Notes: generated from the sequence alone by a model not told the origin. A stretch of DNA of 64,000 bases from Rostratula benghalensis (GCA_013399305.1 VXAI01000158.1:1234983-1298982), one strand, 5' to 3'. Positions 10,711 through 24,050 are shown, numbered from the stretch's first letter. Program-made: numbers and translations.

Positions 10711-12580
10711 GAAGTTGAGTCTGTTCTGTCTGTGAAGGTGACTGCCGAGCGTTCTCCCTGTCTTTATCTTGACCCACACTCTTTTCTGCTGCACTTTCTC
10801 CCTTCATCCTGTTGACAGAACACCTTGGTGGGCACCTGGAAGCCAACCAAAGTCAACCCATCACATCCTTGCTCTGCTACTTATTTACCAAGCATCCTTG
10901 GGCATCTCATGTTTCCTTATCCCCCCTTTTCCCATGCTTGATTAAGTTCTATTTTTGTAAAGTGGAGAGAAGGCACTGGCTATTTCAGCAAAAAGTTTTC
11001 GGATGAAATGCCAAAAAATATTGCATAGGACCTAGATGCTATTATTATTCTGAACAAGATGTAAGTTTGTCTCTTCTCTTTTTGCAATAGCTTTTCCTAA
11101 ATATGAATTCAAGTCCTTTTCAGTTTAAGGTCAGATTGTCAGGAAATATAAAAAAGGTGCCAGTTACCTCCTCCAGAAAACACATCTCCTGCCTACTAGC
11201 ATTTTTAGTTTGTAATGAAGGTCTTTTTGTTCTTGAAAATGTCCTTCAAGATTGTCAAGTTCTTTTAGAACAAAGAAACACACGCCTGAAACAGTCTGCA
11301 GTGCTGTCTCAGAGGCAGCAGGACAGGCCGTATTTAGGCATTCAGAGCATTCCACTCGGTTTCAGCTTTGTAAAATTCACTTTTCATACATTTTTTGTCA
11401 AAAGCCAACTCATTCTCCACAGTATCCAAGGATAAAAGAACAGTTCCCCGTGGATATGGAAGAGGTTGTCTGAGAGCTGCAATCAGGAGAGAAGAAAAAA
11501 ACACTGGCTTCATGGTAAGGTGGAGCAAACTTCAGCAGTTAGGAAAGCATCTCTGAGAGGCTGAAGGTCACTGATGACATTTCATTGCTTTCATAAATCC
11601 ACAGTGACCCCGAATAAGAACTATCTCTTGTTGTATTGTGTTCCACAGATTAAGACCTGGAGAAAAGTTTGCAATGAACTGTACTGGCCAAAGCTTACAT
11701 AAAGGGACAAAAAGGACATTTTGCTTTTATCACTACTAATCTTCTAGCACTACAATTTTAGCACTTCCAGCCTGGAACTTCACTGCATAAACCTTGCACA
11801 AATGCACAGAGTGATATTAATCTATTTCTAGATGCCCAAGAACCTGATCTAGTTGGTCAAACCTAGCGTAGTTATTGTGGACAGTGACTCAATGCCACAT
11901 CCAAAAATTCTGTCTCAGGGTGAAATGCATAATTTTCTGGAGGTCTCTGTTTTTCTCCACTGATTGCAAAGGGGGCTAAGGCTGAAAAGCTCATGCTTTG
12001 GTACCAAAGTTTAAATATGTATATGAATGTATGGTGGCTATCTGTAAAGGTAAACCATGGAATTTAATCTGCAATTAATACAAGTGCATTAAGTAGAGGG
12101 ATTCAGCTGACCAATCACAGATACCAAGTGCCCTCTAAAATACCTGTCTGTCTTCAACAGCAACTAAATTTACAAGGATATTGTACATTGTGCTAAGTAA
12201 GTGTCTAGTGTAGAAGTTACTGAGCATCCCATTGTCTATATCCACGCTTCAAAACTTATTCTATATTTGGATCTTACCCTAGATGAAGATATAGAACTTT
12301 TTTTCATTACATCTTTCTCATTTAATTTCTTATAATAATTCTCTTTCTGAACTGCAGTGAGATGTACCAGAGCTCTCAAGTATCTTAAATACATTTTGAT
12401 TTTTTGCATTAGGTGTAGATATAGACTAAACTACATGAAGAATAAAAGAAGTGATATCTGGTAAGATAAGTGGAAATAGGCCAATTTACACTAGATGAGA
12501 ACCTTCTGTCTCTCCTTAATTGCCCTTTTCTCCCTAGTTATATATAGAAGCTTTCCATAAAGACAGTTATCAGTGTTAAA

Positions 12581-12582
<2 letters not shown>

Positions 12583-12605
<23 letters not shown>
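12583..12605. repeat. A23 homopolymer
   Basis: Uninterrupted A run with an AGAAAA extension. No retroposon body recognised upstream. Confidence 0.95.
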
Positions 12606-12611
<6 letters not shown>

Positions 12612-15600
12612 TCTGGCTGTAGTTAGCTGTGCCTGAAAGCCTGAAATCTTGTTTGAATCTTTATGTCACAGATATAAGAAAACTGTAGTGAGGGTGTGTC
12701 AGCTTGCAGGGAGAAAAAACTACATTTAACATATTCCTTATTTAATTTAGCTAACTTTCCCACTCTGACTTCAAAACGAGTTGGCTTGATGGATGGAGAA
12801 GGAGAATAATATATTGCTTACCTACTTCTCTGAAACAGAAGCACTGATAAACTTGGCAGTTCTTCTGAAAGGAATTGTGATTAATACTTCGGGCTAGAGG
12901 ATAAAGCAATGGATAATTTCACAGACATTCAACAGCTGAAGGAAAATTATTGTTAGTCAGAGACAAACAGAGTCTCATTAGTATTTCTGTTTGTGGAACA
13001 TAATATGGTCCAGTGAATCGATAGATAAAGGCATACATAAAATAGCAAGCATGGAGCTGGCTTATATACATTTTCTGGTTGTTAGCTGCTAGTACAGATT
13101 TTAAAGTACGTGCCACAAAGTTTACAATTTGACCATAGTCAAGACAGACAAAACTCTAGTTACCTTTCTCAAGGTGTTTGAAATGAAACGGGAAGTTTAA
13201 AATTATTTTTTTTCTAAATGTTGTGTAAAATGTCATCAGAATAATTTATGGGGAAAATAAAATCAAGTAATATAACTACTAATGAGAATCCTCCTTACTT
13301 CTGGAGTGCAGTTAGTTCAAATACCGCCTCAGAATTATTTAGCAAAACTATTACAATGAGCTAGATATTGTACAGCAATATCTTCCTTAATATTTTTACT
13401 AAATATAAGAGAAAACGAAAGTGGGATTTCACTTACAGATTAAGCCACTTCATCAATATTCAATTGCTCCATTATGTTTCCTAAATGCAGGTGTCAAATG
13501 TTACCTGAGATGACCTCTGATTTGCTCCTGTCCTCCAAATGGGTAAAAACCTGTGTCTCTCTTGCAGGTTCTTTGCCGTGTTGCTCTTCTGTATGAAAGA
13601 TATGGATGCCCTGGGGTATCTTAAATTGTACTAAGTACCAAAGTTCAGGAGGCTGAACCAAGTTTCTTACTTTGGTATGAGTTAAACTGCAGAAGTTCTC
13701 CACTGAATACCACTCCATTGAGTAATCATCCACAGACTTATTCAGTTTCTCATGACTAGGTCAGGACAGATGTACCATTAGATATGTCTATTCAGAAGTT
13801 GTGGGCCTAACAAGCTGAGGTAGATCCCAAAGGTAGATCTGTCAGGTCTCTGGGCCCCAGAATTCCTGGCAGAGAAAAACGAGAATGGAAATACAGTTTC
13901 CTCAGAGTTTTAGATTTTGTGAAAGTTCTGGATTTTGGGAAAGCCCATAAAATTTGAGATGTTTCAAATCAAATATCGGAGTCCAATGATGTGTCATTTT
14001 TGACACATTGTCTTGTTAGAGTTTTTCAACAATTCTTTATTACTTATTCATTTAAACATTACTTGGTTTGACCAGTTCTTCTACAATGTTCTCATTACGG
14101 AGAAACTGATAACTGATTTAACCTCATAACCTCCCATGATGATTCATTGATTTTTAAACAAATATATCTGTAGGCATTCCTTTATTCTATTCCTCTCCCT
14201 TTATGTGCAGGACTTAGAGCACATTTAAAACCACATTGTTGTAGATCTAATGTGATTTTGCTAGTTTCATACCCAGATCAGGACGCTTACAGCAATTTTT
14301 TATATTATTATTTTTATAATACCCTAGTGAGGTACCCATATCCTCCTCCATGTAGTCTTTCCAGGTTGGATGATCTTAATATCCAACTGTTTATTATCAT
14401 ACTGATTTTATTTTCAAATCAATTCTAGAAGAACAAAAGGATCTGCTTTGAAAGATCAGCTGTCTGCTGGCATATCCTGCCTTACGCTCTCTGGCCACGA
14501 CCAGAAGTTCCCAGAAAAGTTGGAAAAGCCAGATGATTATAAAATATTACAGCACAACATCTCTCTGCTGTCTTTTAATGAGCCCACAACCTTTGAAGAG
14601 GAACATAATGTTGCCCATTTCCATACTAAGGAACAATGCATACTTGATTCCATCTTTAAATTTTTAAAATTGTTCTGCTGTTATTTTTGGTTTAGCCAAG
14701 AAGGGTAACGAAATCTGAAGGTTGTAGACAGGTACTTGTATGAAAATCAGGTGGTCTTACAGTTCACTTTGAAATATGCAAACAACATCTTGCCCAATAT
14801 CAAAGGCTATAGAAAAGGCAGCACATTTTTCTAATATCTCTTTAGGGAAACTTTGCCCTACACTTCTATTAGGTGCTATCATTCAGAGGCATAATTTCAG
14901 CTAACATTGTTATGCTGATTATAGTCAGGTTTATGTTTCGATCTCAGCTGACCCTAGGGAATTAATTTCTGATTCAATTAAATGACTAGGTGACATTCAG
15001 TCTGAATTTTTTCCTGAAGTTAAACTCTGAGAGTTCATTTCAGATTACTACCATCCACCTCCTGAGCAACATTGCAGTACTTTGATGAGAACTTTATAAA
15101 GCTGGATATCTAGGATTCTAACCTTGAGATTTTTCATTGCCCTGAACTGTTCTTTGGGATCTTATGTGGTGACACCTCCAAAAATCTCATTCTATCATCT
15201 TCTTATTTACAAACTGTATGACCAGTGTTATTTCCCAAGGAGGATGAGCCTTGTATTTTTACCTTGATTTTGTTTGTGCTGTTTACTTAGCTCACAGATA
15301 AACCTATCAGCCTGTTTGCAAAAGTTATTACAGAAAAGTAGAGCAAACATGGCTGTATGATTCTAAGGTAGTTCTAATGATTCAGTGCATTTTTTTCTTC
15401 TTGCTCATAGCACAGTCATCACTTCTCACCAATACTCAGAGTCTCCAGAAAAGAATCAAAACTGTGAAATCAAATTCTGTGTCAGCACACTCTCGCTGGA
15501 ATGGAGTTACAACTATGACAGATAACCTCCTAAAGGGAAGACCTACTTTTCAAGAGAGGCTTAATCGTAATTTCTTCTTCAGAAGTCTATAGAAGATGAA

Positions 15601-16924
15601 TACCAGATATTCAACATCAGCAGAGAATGGAGGATCCTTAACTATCATTAATGAACCTAAGCTCATGACAGCAACTCAGGAAAACCCTATCTATGCTTAT
15701 TAGGAATATAAGATTTCCCAGACACACAAGATTTCAGTTTATATGGTTCAGTTTTATGGAACCTAAAGCTTTGCCACTGCACATGTGGAACTTTGGCTAA
15801 TGCTTTTGACACAGCTTGGAACCTGCTCCCCTGTCTACAGGTAAAGAACCACACAACTCTAAGGACTTCTACTCTTAGTCCTTCACAGCCTACGTTGTTT
15901 GCATTATTTTGAATTGATGTAGCAGGTGGTGTACTGTGTAAAATCTGAGCATGTCTCAAGAAATTAAAGACATGTTCCTTGTCCTCCTTCATCCCTAAGG
16001 TTCTGAGCCTGTTTCTTCGGAGCATGTATAACAGAATTACTGGCTTCAGAGAAGGAGGAGGACCTCCACCTCTTCTAGGGGAATGAGAGTATTAAAAAAG
16101 CATAAAAGTAACTGCAGAAAAAGGGAGCATGGGTCTTCTGAAGGTTAAATAGATTTGTATCCTGCCTGTAACCCATGGAAGCTGGAGAAGGCAGGACAGT
16201 GAGGTGTCTGAAATGTGCCCATGTTTGGGCAACTGAATCAAACCCTGGGACTCTACACTAAAATGCTTTACATCCACATTTGTCTTCCTTATCTCCTTTT
16301 ATATCCAACAGAGAAAAAAGGCCCTTCCAGGTCCTAGCTAGAACTAGATGTTTGGCCAGATGAATCCAGCTGAAAATATTACAGGAGCAAAAGCTAGAAC
16401 AGTGTAAAAGCTCTCTACCCTCAAATGTTAGAGTTAAGCTCTTTCATTCCTCACCTTCTGGACTCAAGGGCTTTTCTTTAGTCTGCAGGAGGCAGGCACA
16501 TCAGCTGGGAGTTATCCCAGTTTCAACTCCTAATTCTCTCTAGTCCAGGCATAGGTGTTGTAATGTCAGAAAAATCAAATCTCTCTACTGAATATTTAAT
16601 GCCTCAGAAAATTTAGACTTTGTTTAGATGCCTAAGTAAAAGGAGTTCTGTTGTCCTTAAGGTTAGATTCCAAACACAGTCTTCATCACTCTCTTTTTTT
16701 GACGGCCTGTGCTCACTTCTGCAGAACAAGTAGCACATTCTTAGCCTAGGTACGTAACTACCCACAGCAACTTCAAAGATAAGTTAAGCACATGCTAATC
16801 CATGATTAGCAGCCACAAATTTTCAAAAATCAGTGCAGATGCTAAATGTCATAACAGCCCTAAAAAATGATATTTCTATTAATGTAACACTGAAGATTTT
16901 TCCCTAGTTTTTCCTTGTTCTACT

Positions 16925-16985
16925 TTGGGGTTTTTTTCGTGTGTGGGGTTTTTTGTTTGTTTTGTTGGTTGGTTTTGGTTTCTTT
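16925..16985. repeat. G/T-run low-complexity tract
   Basis: Alternating short G runs and long T runs (TTTGGGGTTTTTTTCG, GGGGTTTTTTGTTTG, TTGGTTGGTTTTGG). Similar tracts recur elsewhere in the window. Confidence 0.8.
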
Positions 16986-17184
16986 GTGCCCTAGGGGTGT
17001 TTCAGGGTTTTTACATTTTTTTTTAATTATTATTTTTTTACCCAGAAGCCTTAAAACTTTAAAAATAATGTCAGAAAAAGAAATCAATGCTGACTTTTTT
17101 AGGTATAGTATTGATATTTGGGAGGTGAAACTTTGAGACAATCAGGACTATCAGAAAATAAAGAAGTGAGTGGGGTTGTACTGT

Positions 17185-17350
17185 GTGAGGCTGGGATTTA
17201 CTGCTGATTTTGGTAGGTTTTGTATTAAGTCATTACTATCCTTGTATTTCATTCCTTATTTAAAAATGAGGACAATAGCTCTTCCTTACTTCAAATGAGT
17301 TTCGTGAGATTAAGTTAATTAATGTCTGTGAGGTCATCTCTTTTAATGGA
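17185..17350 (+). mobile_element. MIR-like SINE, 3' part
   Basis: Follows the MIR core and tail in order: TTTACTGCTGATTTTGG, TATTAAGTCATTACT (family form GGCAAGTCACTTA), AAAAATGAGGACAATAG (family form GTAAAATGGGGATAATA), a CTTCCTTACTTC block and TCGTGAGATTAAGTTAAT. The order over about 150 bases makes chance unlikely, but each block is diverged, as expected for an element older than the bird-mammal split. Confidence 0.6.
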
Positions 17351-17756
17351 ACATGGGAGATTTTTAACAGAATTTGTGAATTACTTAAAGCATTAAGAGT
17401 AGAATGGGAGTGTAAAATGCTCATTATCATTCAAGCTCCATGCCAGAAGTTGTTTGATTATTGCTTGTGTTATTCTGAGTGCTGGGTTACTTTCCTCTCA
17501 CCTTTTCCCTGCAATTTGCTGAGGTTTATGTGCTTCTTTAAGTTATTAGGTATTAATCAGCCTGAGGAAGTATCTCAAAATCTGATCGTGTTCCTTTCTA
17601 CCTGAATGTCATATAGCTGTCTAAATTCACCTCATCCAAGGGCAAGGAGTTACCTTCCTTCTTGCCTAACTCTAAGTATCTGCCAAAGAACTAAAAAGAA
17701 GGAATAAATTCAGCTCAGTCATTCCTATTTTTATTGAACATAGCCAAGCTTTAAAA

Positions 17757-18005
17757 AAATAATTTAAAAGTACGTTGTTTTCAGCTGAGAAAAGTATTTA
17801 ATCACAAGCTGAGATTTAAACATATACTGAGCTTCTATTTATATTTATGAAATTCAGGTGCATGTTTTGCTGAAAAGGTTTTTATTTAAGCATGAACTTA
17901 AATACAAACTTATGTGCAAGACCTCAGCTCAGGGCAGTGACTAAACAAATGCCTGAATAAACACATGCTTGAATTTAGGCATATGCTTTAATTTTAAAAT
18001 GGAAA
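17757..18005. mobile_element. Possible old palindromic repeat (CATGCTT/AAGCATG words)
   Basis: AAGCATGAACTTAAAT near 17888, GGGCAGTGACTAAACAAATG near 17933, AACACATGCTTGAATTTAGG near 17960 and GCATATGCTTTAATTT near 17979 resemble an amniote palindromic repeat with TTAAGCA(C/T)GTGCTTAA arms. The resemblance is weak and from memory. Confidence 0.3.
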
Positions 18006-18302
18006 TATCGTTAAGAATAAACACATTTTAAACACAACATACCTTGGTAAAAGAGGAGCTTGGAACTTACTTCTACTTGACAACTGAAAGAGCTTTTGCT
18101 TCCATTTACGATGGCACAAGTCTGACAGTTTCTGCAGGCAGCTTCTATTGCAAGTGTGCGAAACAAAGACATGAAGTGAGAATTTTGACAGACCTAGAAG
18201 ACAGTCCTCTAATCAATCAAGAATGAAGCCCTTTTTCCAGTGTCCATCGAGCAGCTATGGCTAAAATAATTATTAATAGTGATGTCATAACAACAGTATA
18301 AT

Positions 18303-18338
18303 GCTACTACTTCTACTACTACTATATAATAATAATAG
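18303..18338. repeat. (CTA)/(AAT) trinucleotide repeat
   Basis: CTACTAC units followed by ATAATAATAATAG; imperfect and short. Confidence 0.8.
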
Positions 18339-21300
18339 AAGAAATGCCATCAAATGGCAACACAGTTTTCAGTTCATGCCATCCATTTTTATTTCATGTG
18401 CACTATGGAAAATTCACTGATTTCCAGTCCATTAAAACACATTTCAGAGCCGTGTTGTTTGAAGTTACTTTACTTCAGAAACAGCTCTTTTCAATTAACT
18501 CTGAAACCTCTTTCAACAGCCTTTCATAAATAGGCCAACATCAATGGCATACTCTGAGTCAGTATGTATCTCTAATGGAAATGCACAATGGGCCACGCTC
18601 CATGCCTCCAGGGAGAACATCTTCCATTTCAGACAGATTCAATGAGAAGTTTTTGCCAGCTATTCTGGGTCTCTCACTTTTTTGTCTCAGGTTTAGCTCA
18701 TAGCTGATCAATGGCTGGGCTTTTTAATTACACTGTACGGTCTGTAATGATTTGTCACTCATTGAACCTGGGTGTTCTTTTTAGTCAGCACAGGGTAAAA
18801 GCAAGGAAGGGAAAAGAAAGTGACATTAACCTTCTAAAAGGCAAGCGGTTGGAATTAGTTCACTTAACACACTCAACTCTGCTTGGCAGAGGTTTGCAAG
18901 GAAAAGGGGGGCAGCAAAATTTAGAAGAAAAGACTACGGGAATTTTTCAAAACCCACGACTCGCAATGAACATTTTCCAGTAACCAAAATGAATTGAGAA
19001 CCTAATTTATGTTTTGAAATAGAATTTTATATTTATATTCCCACAACAGTAATAATAAATATTTATTTGCCAGGCATGTGGCTCACAGAGTAGGTTTTCT
19101 GGAAACTCAGAGTAAACTTCTCATCCTTTTTGCCAAAAAAACACTGTATTAACAAAAAACAGGGTGTATTACCAAAGGCACAGTCACACCTATATATAAC
19201 AAAACTTCTTTTACGTTGACTCTGTCCACATATTTGCGTAGAGCATGGGCAGCACTAGTACATGGCTACCTGTGCCTGGACTATTTTGCACATCTGGAAA
19301 TGTGTTAAACTTCATTGGTGTGATAAAAGGGAGCACGATACAGAAATTCCCAAGTTAAAGCAGATTTGAACTGGTAAGTCCCCCACATTACATCCCACTT
19401 TTCTCCAGCTTGTCAGATAGGTATTCATTAAGCCATTTTGAAAATATACCCCTGGGGTTTCAGGTTCTTATGTCTGTCTCTAAATGTGATCTTTTTTCCT
19501 CTTAAAATTAGCCTTTCAAGACCCTTTTGGGATTTTAATATGAAAAATTATCTACTTAATTCTTAGCCAGCTGAATACAGGTAGAACAGGACTCAGCAGT
19601 AGTTTTCCAAGTGGTAGAGGAATGAAATTCTAGAGCAGTAAAAGAGGCAGAAAATCTTACATTTAAGTGCATGACCTGTTTATGAAAGGTGTTAGACGAT
19701 GTGATACACTGCCAGAACAGGAGCTGAGAGCTGTTGATCTGGGAGAAGGATCCCTTTTAGATCGGGGCTCCTATGAAATTCAGAACCTTTTGAAATAAAT
19801 GCCTGGGTACAGATATAGAAATCCCAGTTTCAACTCTCATTGTGGAAATTCTTCCTCTTCAAAGACCCATTATCTGACAATACAGAGTGGATATACTTCT
19901 GCTATATTCTTTGCAAATGTACTGTGTCTGACACATTCATAATGAAGTAATATCAACTGAGTGATTTCACTGCTCTGGATCTCTAATTTTCATTCTAACA
20001 CTTTTCTTGTCCTTTCATTTCTAAACTCTCACAGATAATGATGGCCAAACATTAAGCCCAGTGCAATCCCAGATTCTGACTGCACATCTAACTTTATATT
20101 GTGATGGTAATAACGATCCTAATGGTGGATAGATTAGTGTTTCAGATTTCATCTTGCAGACAGATAGACCATTGGAAACTGGACAACTTTAAATTTCACC
20201 AATTCGGAAAGCCTCCAGGTAAAGATCACAAAATACCTCTTTCAGAAATGTTTGCTTGTCCACAGAAGACATGGCAGGGAAGGAAGGATGCTAATCAATG
20301 ACCTTAAAAACTTCATTTCCAATTTAATTTTAAGGCATGGACTTTTGAGATATAGATATTAACAGCTGTAGAAAAAAATAAATAAGGAAATGAAAGCATA
20401 AAGTAGGATACAATATAAATAAAAATTTTAAAAAATTACTAAGAATTTAATGAAGGAAAATATGGTTTTTTGAAGTAATTTCTGTTGGTAACACTTCTAA
20501 CTGAAAGAAAGTTTTCTATCTCTGTAATTCAGTTTTTACAGGACTTCCTAATGGTTGTTAGCTCATTTAGTCAGTTTTCTCCCAGATTACACAACTGTAT
20601 TTGCCTGAATGGAAGATGATATTTTTTCTGTTAAGGCTAAACTCTTGAGTTATGATCCATATCACTTGTGTTTTTGTTGTTGTGGTTGTTTTTTTTTATC
20701 TTTCCTGGCCCTGGAGGTTTTGCACCTCTTCTTTCCCAACTTCTTATCCCTTTCCATACTCATAGTGCATAGAATGAGTGTCTAAGAGTGCCTGCAGATA
20801 ATGCCACACTTCTAGTAAATGTAAGAAATTAGTTTGGACCAAGTCAGGCTTTCCATTTCCTGGTGAAGTGGTCTCATCAGTTTGCAAATAGCTTGCAATT
20901 TACCTAGATTGTAAATCTCAAATATCCTTGAATGTCAAACTCAGTTCAAGGTGAATGGTCTACAGAGTAGATTCCCTGCAAAGGTTCTGGCCAAGGTCTT
21001 TGAACATTCACAGACAATGACTGGTGAAAGTTGAGGGACCTGTGATTTAAGGAAGAGCTTGTGGGTTGCTTCCCTGGACTTGGCCACATAAATCTAACCT
21101 GTGCTGTGCTTATATCCTTTGAGGGATCTGGATCTAAATAATTTCAATGAACTTTCAGATATAGCAGAAATAACACTCCAGCACTCACTATAATTCAGCT
21201 GTAGCCATTATGAATCAAATATATCCCTCCAGGCAATGCATTTACCCCAGAGATGTAGTTGGCCTGCAGTTGCTGAAGCTATGTTAGTCTGAATGCATCA

Positions 21301-21457
21301 GGCTTACATGGGGGACCATATACATAAGAAGTTTTGCATGCAAATGGCTAAATAAGTAGAAAAAAAATCTGTTCAAAATCCAATAATCTGGACACATCAT
21401 GCCGCATTTTTATAGAACTCACATATTCTTTGGTCTCATTTTGGTCTCATAAGTTGA

Positions 21458-21492
21458 TTTTTTTCCTTCTTTTTCTTTTTTTTTTTTTTTTT
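21458..21492. repeat. T-rich run
   Basis: T runs broken by single C bases, ending in 17 consecutive T. Confidence 0.9.
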
Positions 21493-22336
21493 CTAATTTA
21501 GTTCATGATCAAATTGTAAAGTAAAATAACAATATCTAGATCCCAAACCATCAAAACCCGTCAAGAAATCATTCAGAACAATGTACCTAACTGGGAACAT
21601 GTTTAAGCTCATACTTAATCCCCATAAATTTTACTAATTTCTATGGAATTTAATCACAGACTTACATGAAAATCAAGCACATTTAATAATGGGCTTTCAT
21701 GAGTTATTTTCATGAGATGCATCATTAGAATTAAGCATAGATTTTAGTCTCTAAAGATGGGAAAAAAATCAAATGTCTAATTTTATCTGTGTAGTTCCAA
21801 TGATATTCATGGATTTCTGTGGTATTTCAGCCAAGCGGAATGTGAATGGCTGCTGAATTGGGGTCCAATCTCTCTTTCACTTTATTGGGTAAAGAGGAGA
21901 GGGAATATCTCATCGTAGAACTTTGAGAAATTCCTGATTCCCATCCCATTAGTACTCACAGAAATGCAAATAATGTGTTCCATGGGAAGTTCTTTTAACT
22001 TTTAACTACAGTTCTCATAATTTTTAATGCACAAATACATACTTGTTCAGGCAGCTTCCTCATTTTAATTTTACTCTGTTCTCATCTATTAATACGCACA
22101 ATCTAAAGCTTGTCAAGGTCATCTTCTCTTCTGCTGAAGCCACCTAAGACAACTTTGGAACTGGTTGTTGTGTAAGTGAATGTAGATATTCATCATGAAG
22201 ACTTAGTGTTAAAGCTAAGAGGTTTTATTCATTGCTCTGTAGAAATTTCATGTCCTCAAACAAAATCATTAAACATGCTGAGTAGCCCTCAAAAAATCAG
22301 TGGGCTTTTTTCAGTGTATTCAATTAAATTCACCTT

Positions 22337-22362
22337 TACTACTACTACTACTGCTGCTACTT
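22337..22362. repeat. (ACT)n/(GCT)n trinucleotide repeat
   Basis: Five ACT units followed by CTGCTGCTAC; the same CT-phase continues loosely to 22393. Confidence 0.85.
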
Positions 22363-23040
22363 GCACTAGTGCTGTTACTGCTATTGATAATAGACTATAA
22401 TGAAAATATAAAAAAATGGAACTTTTAGATCCTGCTTCTAACTCAGAACTGTATTGAGGTCAGCATTTAACAAAACAGAGGATGAGCAGAAGACAGACAT
22501 ACAAACACCAACCTAAAGAGACATCACAAGACAGAAGAGGTAAGGCAAATATATTCCTGAAAGGAATAGGTAAATTTTTAAATCAGTAGAGTAACTAACA
22601 CTGATTAATGAGCTTAGATATCTAAAGAACAGCACTGTAAAAAGTCCAGCAAAAACCTACATCAGAACATCTTGCATATTTTAGGGCGCTGAGTTTGAAT
22701 CAACGCTTTCTGCTTAGATGTGAATGAAAACCAGTATTAAACTCCTGGTATGCTTTTCTAAATACTTCACATAAAAAGCATTAGACATAAAAAATGTCCT
22801 TGAAGTAGAACTGTCAGTTCCACTGTGTAAACTGTGCTTTCTATGAGACCATCCAGGGTTTGGCCAGCAATGAGATTTTTTCATCGTGAAGGAGCTCACA
22901 TTTAGTTAGCAACATGTCTGCATTTCCCCATATGGTTCCTTCCAAGGTGTTGTGTCATATGCAATGATGTCACATTTTAGAGGAAGAAATAAAAAAGGCC
23001 CCAAGCTGTTTTCTTCTTCTTTTTTTTTTTTTAAATCTTC

Positions 23041-23465
23041 ACCGATTTATGTGGTAGATTTAAGCAGCCTGCTCATCTCTCCTTAATTTGAGCTTGCATG
23101 TATCAACATAGCTTTAAAAGAAAAAGAATTTCATCTCTTACCAGAGATCCAACGTTTATCTCTCCAAATTTTCAGTCCATTGTCTTCTGAAGTGTGAGAT
23201 TTTAAAGGGTGCAGTGTAACAGTTCACATCTTTATCCACGCTGCTCTATTTACATGCCCCGTAAAGCTATGGTTCTTAAGGCTTTCGACAGCATTGCTTT
23301 GATTTCATTTGTGGTTTTATAATTATTATTTTATTCTCAGGCACATTATTCTTGGAAGGCCAGCTTTGTAATGTAATGGGAATGTCCAGGAACATCCTTT
23401 GTTCTCTCAGCAGTACTACTTACACGTGAATGTAGGAGCTGTACACGTGGCGTACACGGGCTATT
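23041..23465. promoter_or_regulatory. Candidate conserved non-coding element with two E-boxes
   Basis: Unique sequence that holds two CACGTG E-boxes 21 bases apart (23423-23428 and 23444-23449), each preceded by A, followed by GTACACGG. There is no repeat family and no open frame. Conservation is inferred from the non-repetitive character only. Confidence 0.25.
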
Positions 23466-23474
23466 CCCTGAGTC

Positions 23475-23489
23475 TATATATATATATAT
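23475..23489. repeat. (TA)n dinucleotide repeat
   Basis: About seven TA units. Confidence 0.85.
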
Positions 23490-23679
23490 TTTAATATACA
23501 AAATAATTTATTTTATGCTTGATTATTTTACATCCACCTCTACAGTAACAAAACACTTGTTAACTGTCCACTATTTTTCACCACAAGTTCATTTGTAGTG
23601 ACTGGTACTAATGTACAGTGCTTAGGGCCTCACCAGCTAAAGCAAGTAGTCACCTTATTCCCTATGGATACCTACAGCT

Positions 23680-24050
23680 AAGATCATGATTTTGTTGCCC
23701 ATGTGTCTAATACCCTATGAGATGTGTGACAGCATTCTGGACATCTAGAATAGCCTAGCAGATATGAATCAGGATCGACAAGAGGCACGCATGCTTCCAT
23801 GGCTGAGAAGGATACTCCAAAGCACCTAAGAAGATACTAGATACTTATGCTTAGGCAAGTGAAGCACCTCCTCTGGGCATGTTTTAGTTGCCTAGACAAA
23901 GAAGTCTAGTGCCTTTTGAGATGTCCACGGGCATTACACCTTGCCACTACACCTGGCCACTGACTGCTGACAGCACAAACCTGTCCATATCTACTAGCCC
24001 AGTGGAGATGTCACAGATTCCCTAGGTCATCTAGAGTTATTCAGTTGACC
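23680..24050. other. CTAG-rich stretch, possible unclassified repeat
   Basis: CTAG occurs about eight times in about 370 bases (for instance GCCTAGCAG, ACTAGATAC, GCCTAGACA, GTCTAGTGC, CCCTAGGTC). Words such as GTGAAGCACCTCCTCTGGGC and TAGTGCCTTTTGAGATGTCC suggest an old interspersed repeat, but I cannot name a family. Confidence 0.25.

Larger units (their letters stand above)
10042..10865 (+). mobile_element. Solo LTR of an endogenous retrovirus, internally deleted
   Basis: Begins TGTTGGAGGGATGGC and ends near CAACCCATCACA, so it has TG...CA ends. It carries LTR promoter signals in order: CCAAT at 10148-10152 and TATTTAAG at 10181-10188. From about 10310 to 10710 come about seven degenerate ~45-base subrepeats, each with a CCACGCTGGAGCAG-like block and a GAAGGACTGC..CC.GTGGGA-like block. 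The end matches a bird LTR family I remember (TTATCTTGACCCACACTC, GGTGGGCACCTGG). No flanking retroviral genes are present, so it is a solo LTR. I could not find a matching target-site duplication. Class assignment (ERVL-like) is not certain. Confidence 0.75.
10866..17184. other. No gene seen; mostly unique sequence
   Basis: Holds the A23 run at 12583-12605 and a G/T-run tract at 16925-16985 but no recognised repeat family. The longest frames (11103-11435, 110 codons, and 15687-16025 minus, 112 codons) have no known motif. In 11103-11528 frames overlap on both strands, which argues against any of them. Confidence 0.6.
18006..23040. other. No gene seen; mostly unique sequence
   Basis: Contains trinucleotide repeats at 18303-18338 and 22337-22362 and a T-rich run at 21458-21492. 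The open frames are at most 90 codons and without known motifs. Confidence 0.6.

Noticed and set aside
9997..10846. 181- and 163-codon minus-strand frames
   Set aside because: Both are antisense to the LTR and its subrepeats; the repeated sequence accounts for their length.
10037..10870. Target-site duplication around the LTR
   Set aside because: The five bases before (GGGTG) and after (TCCTT) the assigned ends do not match; the ends may be off by a few bases or the duplication has decayed.
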